Assembly (NCBI GenBank): GCA_900317405.1
Contig: ONGP01000003.1
Span: 21,336 to 85,335 of the forward strand
Length of the DNA stretch: 64,000 nucleotides
Source: an uncultured Prevotella sp.
GTDB taxonomy: Bacteria > Bacteroidota > Bacteroidia > Bacteroidales > Bacteroidaceae
Direction: 5' to 3'
The notes under the pieces were generated by a model that saw only the letters and a list, made by a program, of their open reading frames with translations, did no database searches and was not told the origin of the DNA. This document shows positions 46,210 to 54,414 of the stretch, one piece after another. Numbering within the stretch: the stretch's first letter is position 1; the number at the start of each line of letters is the position of its first letter. Both the position numbers and the translations under genes were made by a program.

Positions 46210-46872
46210 TTATCTTAGCATTTTCTTTATCTGGGTTTCTGTGGCATGCGGGCATACTGTATGCATGTGGGCGCAGATACGGGCAAACGATTCTTCGGGA
46301 GTGCGATTGCACTGGTTAGCATCTCTACCGTAGAGTTGCTCGGGGGTGGTTAGCAATGACCATCCCCAACCATATTCATTATTATGTTTATCCACTGGAT
46401 ACACAAAGTCTTCGGTCACTATGCGCGTAGCCATCTGCAGTCGGGTCACGTAGCCGTCAAACTTACTTCGCATCTTTGGCCCAGTAAACCCGCACTGTGC
46501 TCGCAGTTCGCGCGTTATCAGACTCCCCTGCTCTGCCAGCGTCAGCAGTATAGCCTCCTCTATACTACCCTCTTCGGGCTCCGCATGCTTGCTGCGGCGA
46601 TAGTTGCAGAAGTCGGGCCACCACTCTCGACTGATAAATCCAGCCTTGCCCGCAAAGAACTTTCCATACACATGGTGTCCCTCGGTTATCACACTCCCCT
46701 TCCACTTCCATAGCGGCCAGTCCCATCCCCCTTCGGGCAGCACCACATACCTACAGTCATCAGCCACGATATCCTCGGCCGAGAACCCGTGTATGCCACT
46801 ATCCAGCAGTGGCAGGAAACCTATCCTGCCAATCAGTTCTATTAGCTGCGCACTATTATGTATTTCCTCCAT
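46210..46872 (-). CDS. AlkZ-related winged-helix protein
   Basis: This 220-residue protein contains W-D-W-P-L-W-K-W, Y-G-K-F-F-A-G-K-A-G-F-I-S and a helix-turn-helix-like region (L-I-T-R-E-L-R-A-Q-C-G-F). It resembles the short Bacteroidales proteins distantly related to YcaQ/AlkX-type DNA glycosylases. A lyase or glycosylase active site (the Q-x-Q/D motif) is not visible, so it may only bind DNA. It is first in the operon; the -7 box TATCTTTG is at 46938-46945. Confidence 0.65.
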   Translation of the reverse strand: MEEIHNSAQLIELIGRIGFLPLLDSGIHGFSAEDIVADDCRYVVLPEGGWDWPLWKWKGSVITEGHHVYGKFFAGKAGFISREWWPDFCNYRRSKHAEPEEGSIEEAILLTLAEQGSLITRELRAQCGFTGPKMRSKFDGYVTRLQMATRIVTEDFVYPVDKHNNEYGWGWSLLTTPEQLYGRDANQCNRTPEESFARICAHMHTVCPHATETQIKKMLR

Positions 46873-46937
46873 TCGATATTTTCAATTATTTCACAATCTG
46901 AAAGCAATTCCTTCATTGTTTACCTATTCTTTGGGGG

Positions 46938-46945
46938 CAAAGATA
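46938..46945 (-). promoter_or_regulatory. -7 box (TATCTTTG) of the AlkZ-related operon
   Basis: On the minus strand TATCTTTG followed by CCCCC lies 65 bp upstream of the ATG at 46872. Confidence 0.55.
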
Positions 46946-47049
46946 CAAAAAATATGGGAAATCCTCACTTATTTTAGGGTTTTTCCTATACGAGATTAAA
47001 AAATAATTCTCATCTTTGCAGCGTCAAACATTTTAAAACATTGAAGCGT

Positions 47050-47742
47050 ATGAAAGAGAATCGTATTATTGCATCAGCCCTAATAGCTTTGGGCATCGTA
47101 ATGCTAGGATTGTTTATCAAAGGTGGAATCGACAATTTTGCCAATAAGGATCGTAAGGTAACGGTAAAGGGTCTGGCCGAGCGCGAGGTTCCTGCCGATA
47201 AGGTTACGTGGAGCATCGGAACTAAGGTAACTGGCAACGATCTGCCTCTGCTTTATGAAAACATCAACAGTCAGACAGACAAGATTAAGAAGTTCTTGCT
47301 ACAGAATGGTCTCGAAGACAAAGAGATCACGGTGAACCCACCATCTATCAGCGACCTGGAGGCACGCGAATGGGGCGACAACCAGAAGAATTTCCGTTAT
47401 ATAGTTAACACTACCATCACGGTTGCCACCAACAAGGTTACTGAGGTAAACAAGGCTATATTTAAGCAGGCAGAACTGCTGAAGCAGGGTGTTGCCATCG
47501 ATAGCAGCAACCCTCAGTATGAGTATGCATCATTCCAGCAGATGAAGCCCGAGATGATGGCCGAGGCTATCAAAAATGCCCAGAAGACTGCCGAACAGTT
47601 TGCCGAAGCAAGCAAGAGCGAGCTTGGACAGATACAGACAGCCGGACAGGGCCAGTTCGAGATAGAAGACCGCGACCAGAACACGCCTTATATCAAGAAG
47701 CTGCGTGTAGTAACCACTATCACTTATTCGCTAAAAGATTGA
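47050..47742 (+). CDS. SIMPL-domain (DUF541) membrane-anchored periplasmic protein
   Basis: The protein has 230 residues from the ATG at 47050 (a TTG nine bases upstream is also possible). One N-terminal helix ([15 protein letters not shown]) anchors it, followed by the SIMPL domain: [16 protein letters not shown] and a late segment [14 protein letters not shown]. Members form periplasmic oligomers and have been linked to oxidative stress and membrane protection. The 3' end overlaps the convergent YqiA-like gene by 23 bp. Confidence 0.88.
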   Translation: MKENRIIASALIALGIVMLGLFIKGGIDNFANKDRKVTVKGLAEREVPADKVTWSIGTKVTGNDLPLLYENINSQTDKIKKFLLQNGLEDKEITVNPPSISDLEAREWGDNQKNFRYIVNTTITVATNKVTEVNKAIFKQAELLKQGVAIDSSNPQYEYASFQQMKPEMMAEAIKNAQKTAEQFAEASKSELGQIQTAGQGQFEIEDRDQNTPYIKKLRVVTTITYSLKD

Positions 47743-48316
47743 GTTTCTCTATCAGCGGAACGTACCATGTCTTAACTTCCTGCTCGGTTGGTGTGTGCGC
47801 ACCAGTGAAGTGGTATGAGTGAGTGTAATGCTCAAGGAAGAGAGGTTCAAAGTGAGCCAAGGTGTCTTGCTCGCCAAACAGACCCCAGATACGCTCTTTA
47901 GATTCGGGAGTGCAATACTGGAACTGTTGAGCTTCCAACTCTGCAAACTCATTGATTAAAGCTTCGTCTATAATGAAATCCTGATTGCCGTTGGCGCGTG
48001 GCGACTTGTATCTCTGCGCGCCAATTCTTGGCTTCAGAAACTCAGTCATCTTGAAATGCGGATTGCCAAGCAGAGCCGGAATGCCGATTACTGGTGCTAT
48101 CATCTGAGCATAGAATGATCCGCAGCTATTGCCTACAATGACGTCAGGCTTTTCACGATCGCACAGATCACGAATAAACGCCAAGGCCTCTTTGGGATGT
48201 AGCGGTAAGTCGGGAGTAAGCACTACTGCCCTACCCTCAAATGCCTCTCTCAGAGCCACAGCCGGCACACATTGCCCGCTGGCATAGAATCCATGTAGAA
48301 ATAGAATTTTCTTCAT
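47720..48316 (-). CDS. YqiA/UPF0227-type alpha/beta hydrolase
   Basis: This 198-residue hydrolase begins [11 protein letters not shown] and has the nucleophile elbow G-N-S-C-G-S-F, with acid and His in the usual order (G-E-Q-D-T-L and G-A-H-T). YqiA-type proteins are small esterases of unknown physiological substrate. The -7 box TACCTTTG lies at 48337-48344, 20 bp upstream of the ATG. Confidence 0.82.
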   Translation of the reverse strand: MKKILFLHGFYASGQCVPAVALREAFEGRAVVLTPDLPLHPKEALAFIRDLCDREKPDVIVGNSCGSFYAQMIAPVIGIPALLGNPHFKMTEFLKPRIGAQRYKSPRANGNQDFIIDEALINEFAELEAQQFQYCTPESKERIWGLFGEQDTLAHFEPLFLEHYTHSYHFTGAHTPTEQEVKTWYVPLIEKLNLLANK

Positions 48317-48336
48317 TTACTATCATTAATTGCCTG

Positions 48337-48344
48337 CAAAGGTA
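48337..48344 (-). promoter_or_regulatory. -7 box (TACCTTTG) of the YqiA-like gene
   Basis: On the minus strand TACCTTTG followed by CAGGC lies 20 bp upstream of the ATG at 48316; it faces away from the promoter at 48387. Confidence 0.6.
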
Positions 48345-48386
48345 ATTAAAAAATTGTAATCAATAAACATATTACGGGTATTTTTG

Positions 48387-48394
48387 TATCTTTG
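48387..48394 (+). promoter_or_regulatory. -7 box (TATCTTTG) of the 53-residue membrane protein
   Basis: TATCTTTG followed by CACC ends 29 bp before the ATG at 48424. Confidence 0.6.
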
Positions 48395-48423
48395 CACCTA
48401 GAATATAAATAGTAACTCAATCT

Positions 48424-48585
48424 ATGTTGGAATTTATGCAGACCATAGGAAAGGGTATCATACAAGGGGTCAAACAGTACATAGATAATGACCTAAGTAG
48501 CTATGTGCCTTTTTTTATCATATCATTAGTGATACTAATATTTTCTTTGTTATTGAAACTCATTCGGAAATATAAATCAAAATAG
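48424..48585 (+). CDS. Small single-helix membrane protein (53 residues)
   Basis: The protein starts M-L-E-F-M-Q-T-I-G-K-G-I and has an amphipathic N-terminal half and one strong helix (V-P-F-F-I-I-S-L-V-I-L-I-F-S-L-L-L), ending with positive residues R-K-Y-K-S-K. A good -7 box stands 29 bp before its ATG, which supports a real gene. The basic end after the helix places the C-terminus in the cytoplasm. I do not recognise it; it could be a small regulatory membrane protein. Confidence 0.6.
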   Translation: MLEFMQTIGKGIIQGVKQYIDNDLSSYVPFFIISLVILIFSLLLKLIRKYKSK

Positions 48586-48615
48586 GATTGGTGTCATTAG
48601 TTTAACTTTTCACTT

Positions 48616-48748
48616 AACGAATCGGGCGGTTCGTTGAAAGCGAGCGGTGGATGATTAAACATTCATCTGCCCCATTGCGTCAAAATACCAGAAATACAAA
48701 AGACAAATAAACAAATAAAATAATAACAATTTAAAAGTATTCTGGTAT
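48616..48748 (+). promoter_or_regulatory. Structured leader upstream of a small secreted protein
   Basis: The 160-bp gap holds a short hairpin (AACGAA/TTCGTT around a G-rich loop, near 48616-48635) and a longer inverted repeat: 48685-48697 pairs with 48737-48748 (12 pairs, one bulged A). The 3' arm covers the first two bases of the ATG at 48747. No clear -7 box is present. Confidence 0.4.
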
Positions 48749-49094
48749 GAAAAAGATTATCGTTACATTGGTTGCCATGATGGCAGTGACATTTAGTTTT
48801 GCAGAGACTAACAGTAACAAGGTTGACAAGCGCTACGACATGAGCTGCAACATGGACCGCCTCTCAGAGGTACTCGCCCTCGACGAGAATCAGGAAGACG
48901 CCGTTGAGTCTATCCACAACAACTTCAACACAGAGTTGCAGTCATTAGCCTCAGTAAGAGGACCACTACAGCGCCACCTGGTACATCGAGCAGTAAGAAA
49001 GGATGCTCACCAGATGAAGCAAGTGCTCAACGACAAACAGTTTGCCCTCTACATGCGCATCGTGCTCAACACACTCCGCAACAGACAAATTTAA
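48747..49094 (+). CDS. Small secreted protein, possibly Spy/CpxP-like
   Basis: This 115-residue protein has a signal peptide (cleavage after F-S-F-A-E) and a helical mature part with L-A-L-D-E-N-Q-E-D-A-V-E-S-I and V-L-N-D-K-Q-F-A-L-Y-M-R, a pattern like the L-T-x-x-Q repeats of periplasmic Spy-type chaperones. The match is loose. The start codon pairs with an upstream inverted repeat. Its stop overlaps that of the convergent gene at 49091. Confidence 0.6.
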   Translation: MKKIIVTLVAMMAVTFSFAETNSNKVDKRYDMSCNMDRLSEVLALDENQEDAVESIHNNFNTELQSLASVRGPLQRHLVHRAVRKDAHQMKQVLNDKQFALYMRIVLNTLRNRQI

Positions 49095-49951
49095 TCTGTT
49101 GTCTCGATTACCAGTGTCTCCCCGTCATCAAGAGCCTTTTTGATGTCGCGGCCACCACTCTGCACTTTACACAGACTGATGTCGTCGCCCTGTACATCCT
49201 CTATCTTCAGCTTGCCAATCTGCTTCTTGGCCTCCTTGCCGGCAACCATCTTCACGGTATATACACCCATATGCAGACCATTGTAGGCACCCTCGCGTGC
49301 GCCAAGGTCGATATACACTTCCTTCTGCTTGTCCTTCTTTTCGCGAGCACCCTCAAGCACGTTAGCTCTCAATGGCAGCCAGCGGTTGCAGTATCTGTTC
49401 ACGTAGTACGAAAGGCGCTCCAGGGCCTTTACCATGGCACCGTCTTCACTCTCAATCCACGACAAGTCGGTCTCTGTGATGTTAAACGTCGGACTGGCAA
49501 TTATCTCGTCGGTCTTTGCGTCCTTAATATGCATTGTCACACCTATCAGCGCCTTATAGTAGGTCTTGGTGCGCGACTTCTTCTTTTCCTTGTCCAGATA
49601 CTCAGTTTCTGTTTTAGATGTGGTCGACAGTGTAGATACTGTAGCATCTACATAGCGTGCGCCCGGACGTGCAGCCTCTTCGGCCGACAGCTGTCCGTCG
49701 ATGGCCGATATGCGATGAGACTGCGACATACCCTTCAGGATAGCAGCTCTCACAGCGTCCTGATACTGCGACTGATCCTTCGACACTTCACCAGTCAATA
49801 GTACATCCAGCACCTTTTCAAGTGTCTTTGTCTTTTTTACTGTGTAGGTCAGATTGTTCATACCTATCACTACACGAGCGTTTCTTCCTTCTTGTGCCCA
49901 AGTTTCCAGTCCAAATACCAGACAGAGGGCAATCAACAGAATTTTTTTCAT
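49091..49951 (-). CDS. Secreted CsgG-like hypothetical protein
   Basis: This 286-residue protein has a signal peptide (…E-T-W-A-Q-E) and mixed alpha/beta structure. R-Y-V-D-A-T-V-S, Y-Y-K-A-L-I-G-V-T-M-H-I-K-D-A-K-T and A-R-E-G-A-Y-N-G-L-H-M-G resemble CsgG/FlgT-type periplasmic domains, where an N-terminal fold is followed by a barrel-like end. There is no lipobox. The family call is tentative. Its upstream AraC-type gene ends only 30 bp away on the same strand. Confidence 0.5.
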   Translation of the reverse strand: MKKILLIALCLVFGLETWAQEGRNARVVIGMNNLTYTVKKTKTLEKVLDVLLTGEVSKDQSQYQDAVRAAILKGMSQSHRISAIDGQLSAEEAARPGARYVDATVSTLSTTSKTETEYLDKEKKKSRTKTYYKALIGVTMHIKDAKTDEIIASPTFNITETDLSWIESEDGAMVKALERLSYYVNRYCNRWLPLRANVLEGAREKKDKQKEVYIDLGAREGAYNGLHMGVYTVKMVAGKEAKKQIGKLKIEDVQGDDISLCKVQSGGRDIKKALDDGETLVIETTD

Positions 49952-49981
49952 ACTTTATGTTATGTTTAATAAATATATCTT

Positions 49982-51088
49982 TTATTGGTAGTTGGCGGGG
50001 GTTGATCCGGTCATTTGGCGGAACGTGCGGTGGAAATACTCACGACTGCTGAATCCGCAGTAGTTGGCCACACTCTCGGTCGACCATTCGGGGTGCTGCT
50101 TCAGCACCCGCTTTGCCTCCTCTATGCGCAGCGTAGTAACCAGTCCTGCCAGTTTACCATGTTCCGACTGCCTGAGCCACTCCTGCAACTGTCGTTGCGC
50201 CACTCCCATCTGTCGGGCCACTATGCTCAGCGTCAGGTTGTGCTCGCGATAAGACCCGCTGGCTATCCAGCGCTCCACAGCCTCGCTGATGGCTCGATCG
50301 TTGGGGCGGTTCTGCGTGGTCTCGGTAGCAAACTCTTCATCCTTAATTCTTAATTCTTCATTGTCCGCCTCTTCCACTCTTGCTATGTCCTCGCTTATGC
50401 CGTAGCTGTACAGGCTTATGGTGCTATAGGCGATGGCAAAGAAGTATGCGATAGAGAATACCACCAGCGGAGCACACTGCAAAAATATTACCAGTGGCAC
50501 AAAGAATGCCAGCACAGTCATCGCCTTCATGCTCCACCCCATCCATCCGAACAGGTCGCGGCGCGAGCGGTCATAGTATTCGTCAACGGCCTGTTCCATT
50601 CGTTTATAGGTGGTGTACTGGCGCTTAAATATGTAGCTCTGCATCATCACGTAGAGCACAGATCCTGCATATTCCGCCATGCGTAGCGTCGACGACTCCT
50701 CGTGTAGAGCCACACCGTCTAGCAGCGTTGCACCTATTAATAATATAATAGTGAGGCAGCATATTCCGCCTGCCGTTTGCCATTCCTTCTGGGCTATGTG
50801 CCCTTGGCGCTGTACGTAGAGCACAGCCATGCTGCACATCAGCGATGCGGGGGTGAAAAACATCAGATTGCAACACACGGCCTGAGTCACGCCCATCTGC
50901 CTGAATCCGAAGATGTATTGCAGCAGAAACTGCACTGCTATAAGCCCTGTGCCCGCTGCCATCATCCATCGCGCACGGGCAAAACAGCTGCGATGGGTTG
51001 ACCGATTAGGTACGCATGCCATCAGCATCACCGACAACATCATCATTGTCAGCATGCCGCTTATCTGCATCTCGCCTATCGTAATCAT
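49982..51088 (-). CDS. Membrane-embedded AraC-family regulator (cassette 1)
   Basis: This 368-residue protein has about six or seven hydrophobic helices in the first 240 residues and a short charged linker. The C-terminal AraC domain carries both helix-turn-helix motifs (L-S-I-V-A-R-Q-M-G-V-A and E-S-V-A-N-Y-C-G-F-S-S-R-E-Y-F). It therefore acts from the inner membrane and may sense an envelope or external signal. It is divergent from the surface-protein operon starting at 51256. Its -7 box (51094-51101) ends only 6 bases before the ATG and is overlapped by a copy of the repeat found in front of the other promoter. A start at the later Met 7 is possible. Confidence 0.85.
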   Translation of the reverse strand: MITIGEMQISGMLTMMMLSVMLMACVPNRSTHRSCFARARWMMAAGTGLIAVQFLLQYIFGFRQMGVTQAVCCNLMFFTPASLMCSMAVLYVQRQGHIAQKEWQTAGGICCLTIILLIGATLLDGVALHEESSTLRMAEYAGSVLYVMMQSYIFKRQYTTYKRMEQAVDEYYDRSRRDLFGWMGWSMKAMTVLAFFVPLVIFLQCAPLVVFSIAYFFAIAYSTISLYSYGISEDIARVEEADNEELRIKDEEFATETTQNRPNDRAISEAVERWIASGSYREHNLTLSIVARQMGVAQRQLQEWLRQSEHGKLAGLVTTLRIEEAKRVLKQHPEWSTESVANYCGFSSREYFHRTFRQMTGSTPANYQ

Positions 51089-51093
51089 GACCG

Positions 51094-51101
51094 CAAAGGT
51101 A
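51094..51101 (-). promoter_or_regulatory. -7 box (TACCTTTG) of the cassette 1 regulator
   Basis: On the minus strand TACCTTTG is followed by CGGTCATG; it ends 6 bp before the ATG at 51088, so the mRNA would be leaderless or start inside the assumed coding sequence. Confidence 0.55.
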
Positions 51102-51200
51102 TGAAAAAACTCCGAACCACCAAAGAAAAGTGTAAAAAAATCAGTGTTTTTTCACACCAATACCCTAGTTTTTTCACACCAAGTGTGTTTTCTTCACACC
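51098..51200. promoter_or_regulatory. Operator array in the divergent promoter of cassette 1
   Basis: Three direct copies of GTTTTTTCACACC (146-158 and 168-180 exact, 188-200 with two changes; add 51000) stand 22 and 20 bp apart. An inverted copy, GTTTTTTCATACC on the minus strand (51098-51110), overlaps the regulator's own -7 box, and a weaker inverted copy lies near 51129-51140. The third direct copy ends 20 bp before the -7 box of the operon at 51256. Confidence 0.6.
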
Positions 51201-51219
51201 ATGTATCGTATTTATTTCA

Positions 51220-51227
51220 TAATTTCG
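51220..51227 (+). promoter_or_regulatory. -7 box (TAATTTCG) of the cassette 1 surface operon
   Basis: TAATTTCG is followed by CACCCGAAATATTAA and lies 29 bp (G to A) before the ATG at 51256. It differs from the consensus at one position, as expected of a promoter needing an activator. Confidence 0.55.
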
Positions 51228-51255
51228 CACCCGAAATATTAATCCTGAAAGCGAT

Positions 51256-51474
51256 ATGACAGACTTAATCCATGATTTCTTTTCTATGCCCCTGTGGTTC
51301 ACTATTCCCCTTGTAGTGATATACACCACTCTCCTGGGCTATTTCATCTACACCCTCTGGTTCTATCGTCACAACAAGAGTTTGCTCATGCTGGTTTTCG
51401 TTTTCACCATCGCGCTTTCCAGCTGCACCCATCAGCCAGCCCGTCAGCAAGCCACGTGTCTGCGGGTAAGCTAA
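51256..51474 (+). CDS. Small membrane protein heading the cassette 1 surface operon
   Basis: This 72-residue protein has a helix (W-F-T-I-P-L-V-V-I-Y-T-T-L-L-G-Y-F-I), a basic patch R-H-N-K, and a second hydrophobic stretch that ends like a lipobox (I-A-L-S-S-C-T). The order helix - basic patch - signal-like segment is the same as in the first 55 residues of the giant protein of cassette 2. It starts 29 bp after its -7 box. It could be a small lipoprotein or a former fused leader. No known family. Confidence 0.6.
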   Translation: MTDLIHDFFSMPLWFTIPLVVIYTTLLGYFIYTLWFYRHNKSLLMLVFVFTIALSSCTHQPARQQATCLRVS

Positions 51475-51521
51475 TTCCAAGAAACTGAAATAATAACAAT
51501 AAAAAAAATAATAAACGATTA

Positions 51522-54149
51522 ATGAACAAGAAACTTAACCAAGTCCTCTCTGCAGTGCTGCTAACGGCAGCACTGCTCGTGGGACAGACGACATGGGCGC
51601 AGAACCCAGCGACCATCGGCAGCATCAGTTACAACTCGACGCTCGGTGCCTACGAGATTGCCAGCGCGAACAACCTCCACGACCTGGCCGTGTATGTGAA
51701 CGGCTCGGGCACCTACAGCGATAACACGACGAAGAACAACACGGTGCACGACTGCACGGGGCTGACGTTCAAGATGACAGGCAATATCGAACTCCCGCAT
51801 ACCACTGCCTGGAACGCCCCCTACAGCACCGAGGAAAACTACACGCCCATCGGTCGTGGTGCAAAGGCCTTCAAAGGTACTTTCGACGGTTGTGGCTATA
51901 CCATCAGCGGCATCCGCATCTATAGGACCGGTCAGACCAACGAGGTTGTCGATTTTCTTGGGCTATTCGGGCAAATTAAAGGGACTGTGCAGAACGTCAC
52001 GGTTTCCGATGCACGAATCACTGGCCGCCAAATAATCGGCGGCATTTCCGGGGACAATTGGCAAGGCACCATCAGTAACTGCACTGTGACCAATACTGTC
52101 TGCATCCATTCCAGGCAAAATAATGCACACACGCACGGCGGCATTGTAGGCAGGAACTACAGTGACACCCAGGATGCGATTGTCAGCGGATGCACCAGCT
52201 CCGTTCAGTTTACCATGACCAACAACCTTACTGGTATTGGAAAACAGGGCGGAATTGTTGGATGGAATCGTAGATGCTCCAGCGGATATGATTCTGTCAT
52301 ATCCAACTGTCTCGTCCTTGGCGCTACCATCATTACAAATTATGATGATTATGCAAAGTCTGGCGCTATTATAGGAGAGATTATTGACTCAGGTGATTTG
52401 AGTAATGCTCCTACTAATAACATCGGCACTCTTACCAACAATTATTACAGCAACTGCACCGTGAGCAACTACACTACGTCAGTCAGTACCAATATCGGCG
52501 CAGGCAACACCAGCGGCGTGCCGGGCGATGTGACAGATAACGACGGCGCGCGCCACGTCGGCAAGATTACCCTGCCCACGGGCGTATCCGTGACCAATAC
52601 CAATAGCACCTGCGTAACCATAGGCAGCACGACATATTACTATGCCGGGGCAGAGATTGCCCTTGGGCACAACCGCGAGGGCTATACCGTAAGCTACGCG
52701 AGCGACGAAGTTAACATTAGCGAAAGCGGCACGTTCACCATGCCCGAAACGGATGTGACCATCAGCGCAACATTCACGAAAAAACCCGTCACGACCTCGT
52801 ATGTCGGTGCCGATGGCACACTGCACGAAAATGTCAGTGCTATCCCGCTTGACAACACCATGACCACGCTCGATGCAGGCTGGTATGTGGTGAATAGTGA
52901 TATTAACTACACAGACAGGGTTACCCTCAGTGGCGACGTGAACATCATTCTATGCGATGGCAAGACGATGAACATCGGCTCCGCTGAAGAGCACTTTAAC
53001 AAGATCTGCATATATGGTCCCAACCAGTCGCTCACCATCTACGGACAGAGCAGACAAACGGGTGCCTTGAAGGGATACAGCATGACCGGCAGTTTCGTCA
53101 GCCAATTAACCGGATACACGCAGCATGGTGGTAACATTACTGCCAACAACAATAATAGTTCCTTCTATCTCATGGGCGACCTCACCCTCAATCGTGGCAC
53201 AATCACAGCTACTGTAACATCAAGTTTCGGAATTGCCATCAGTTTTGCAGGCAATGGTCACAGCGTCAATATGAGTGGCGGTACGCTGACTGCCACCTCT
53301 TCCAATTCCATAGCTATCAATGGCGATGTCAACTTCACGGGCGGCAATCTGACGGCCACCGGAGGCAGTAGTCAATATGGTTATGGTATCAGCGGTAACG
53401 TATCCCTCAGTTGGAGCAGTTCCTACGACAGTTTTACATGTAGCAAATACAACAGCAGCAAATCTGTCACCATCGCAGACGGCAAGAGCTTTAGCAACGG
53501 CGAAGAAGAACTTAGTGGCATCATAAATAGTAGTGATTACGCGAGCAAGCTGCACGGCAAAACCCTGACACCGCCGACATACGGCGTGACGGCAAACCAG
53601 AATCCTGCTGCAGCGGGCGAATACTGGTCAACGTTCTGTCACCCCACGGCTAGCTATCAGGTGGGTACAGACGAGAAGGCCTACATCGGTAATGTGAATG
53701 GTGGTTGGTTGACGCTGACGGAGATTACCGACGGCATCATCCCTGCCAACACGGCTGTGGTGCTGAAAGCAACATCCGGCAACTTTTATTTAACACGTAC
53801 TGCAGCTGCTTCTACATTCGATGTTGCTGCCAACGATCTCAAGGGCGGTTCAACGGTGGAAACTGATAAGCAGGCCTATACTCTGGCCAATGGCTCGAAT
53901 GGTGTGGGCTTCTATAAGTTCACAGGCACGCTAAACCCGTACAAGGCACACTTGGAAATTAATTCCACTGTCGGCTCCCGTTCGTTCTATGGTTTCGATG
54001 AGAACACCACAGCTATCAGCGCGCCCGAATCGCACGCGTCGACAGAACTGAACGGCACATGGTATACTTTGGAGGGTCGCAAGCTGCAGGGCGTGCCAAC
54101 ACGTAAGGGCCTGTATATAGTGAATGGTAAAAAGGTTGTAATTAAATAA
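51522..54149 (+). CDS. Large repetitive surface protein (cassette 1)
   Basis: This 875-residue protein has a signal peptide (cut after T-W-A-Q). The first part (about 60-300) has GLUG-like repeats (I-I-G-G-I-S-G and H-G-G-I-V-G-R-N). An InlB-like strand (V-T-I-S-A-T-F) is near 410-420. From about 425 comes a module T-S-Y-V-G-A-D-G-T-L-H-E-N-V … W-Y-V-V-N, also present in the cassette 2 giant protein. The C-terminus W-Y-T-L-E-G-R-K-L-Q-G then G-L-Y-I-V-N-G-K-K-V-V-I-K is a common Prevotella tail, possibly for surface sorting. It is probably an adhesin or matrix protein; no catalytic site is visible. Confidence 0.78.
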   Translation: MNKKLNQVLSAVLLTAALLVGQTTWAQNPATIGSISYNSTLGAYEIASANNLHDLAVYVNGSGTYSDNTTKNNTVHDCTGLTFKMTGNIELPHTTAWNAPYSTEENYTPIGRGAKAFKGTFDGCGYTISGIRIYRTGQTNEVVDFLGLFGQIKGTVQNVTVSDARITGRQIIGGISGDNWQGTISNCTVTNTVCIHSRQNNAHTHGGIVGRNYSDTQDAIVSGCTSSVQFTMTNNLTGIGKQGGIVGWNRRCSSGYDSVISNCLVLGATIITNYDDYAKSGAIIGEIIDSGDLSNAPTNNIGTLTNNYYSNCTVSNYTTSVSTNIGAGNTSGVPGDVTDNDGARHVGKITLPTGVSVTNTNSTCVTIGSTTYYYAGAEIALGHNREGYTVSYASDEVNISESGTFTMPETDVTISATFTKKPVTTSYVGADGTLHENVSAIPLDNTMTTLDAGWYVVNSDINYTDRVTLSGDVNIILCDGKTMNIGSAEEHFNKICIYGPNQSLTIYGQSRQTGALKGYSMTGSFVSQLTGYTQHGGNITANNNNSSFYLMGDLTLNRGTITATVTSSFGIAISFAGNGHSVNMSGGTLTATSSNSIAINGDVNFTGGNLTATGGSSQYGYGISGNVSLSWSSSYDSFTCSKYNSSKSVTIADGKSFSNGEEELSGIINSSDYASKLHGKTLTPPTYGVTANQNPAAAGEYWSTFCHPTASYQVGTDEKAYIGNVNGGWLTLTEITDGIIPANTAVVLKATSGNFYLTRTAAASTFDVAANDLKGGSTVETDKQAYTLANGSNGVGFYKFTGTLNPYKAHLEINSTVGSRSFYGFDENTTAISAPESHASTELNGTWYTLEGRKLQGVPTRKGLYIVNGKKVVIK

Positions 54150-54167
54150 AGGGAGGAGGAACGCATT

Positions 54168-54296
54168 ATGACAACGATAAATACAAAGAAGACATACGAG
54201 AAACCCTCCATGATGGTTTACCTCCTGAAGACCAAGCCCGAACTGCTACAGTCATCGGCCCCGATCTACGATGAAGATACCGATCAGCAGTGGTAA
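54168..54296 (+). CDS. Small peptide ending cassette 1 (42 residues)
   Basis: It starts M-T-T-I-N-T-K-K-T-Y-E-K-P and continues V-Y-L-L-K-T, then has an acidic end I-Y-D-E-D-T-D-Q-Q-W. It has no signal peptide or helix. The region K-K-x-Y-x-K-P-(S/T)-x-x-V-Y-x-L-K-T is shared with the peptide at 62497, while the C-termini differ. A very strong ribosome site (GGGAGGAGGA, 54151-54160) stands 7 bp before its ATG, rare in this phylum and a sign of high expression. A terminator follows at 54324. Function is unknown. Confidence 0.65.
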   Translation: MTTINTKKTYEKPSMMVYLLKTKPELLQSSAPIYDEDTDQQW

Positions 54297-54323
54297 AACA
54301 TAAATCATAGGCATTTTTTACCT

Positions 54324-54373
54324 AATCTCTCAATTTTCATGCATTATTATGGCGGGGATTGAGAGATTTTTTT
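54324..54373 (+). terminator. Intrinsic terminator of cassette 1
   Basis: An 11-bp perfect stem (54324-54334 with 54358-54368), loop of 23 bases, then seven T residues overlapping the stem end. Confidence 0.75.
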
Positions 54374-54374
54374 G

Positions 54375-54382
54375 TACCTTTG
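54375..54382 (+). promoter_or_regulatory. -7 box (TACCTTTG) of the cassette 2 regulator
   Basis: TACCTTTG followed by CACGC begins two bases after the preceding T-tract and ends 32 bp before the ATG at 54415. Confidence 0.65.
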
Positions 54383-54414
54383 CACGCTGTAAATAAGAAA
54401 TACGATAGAATACG

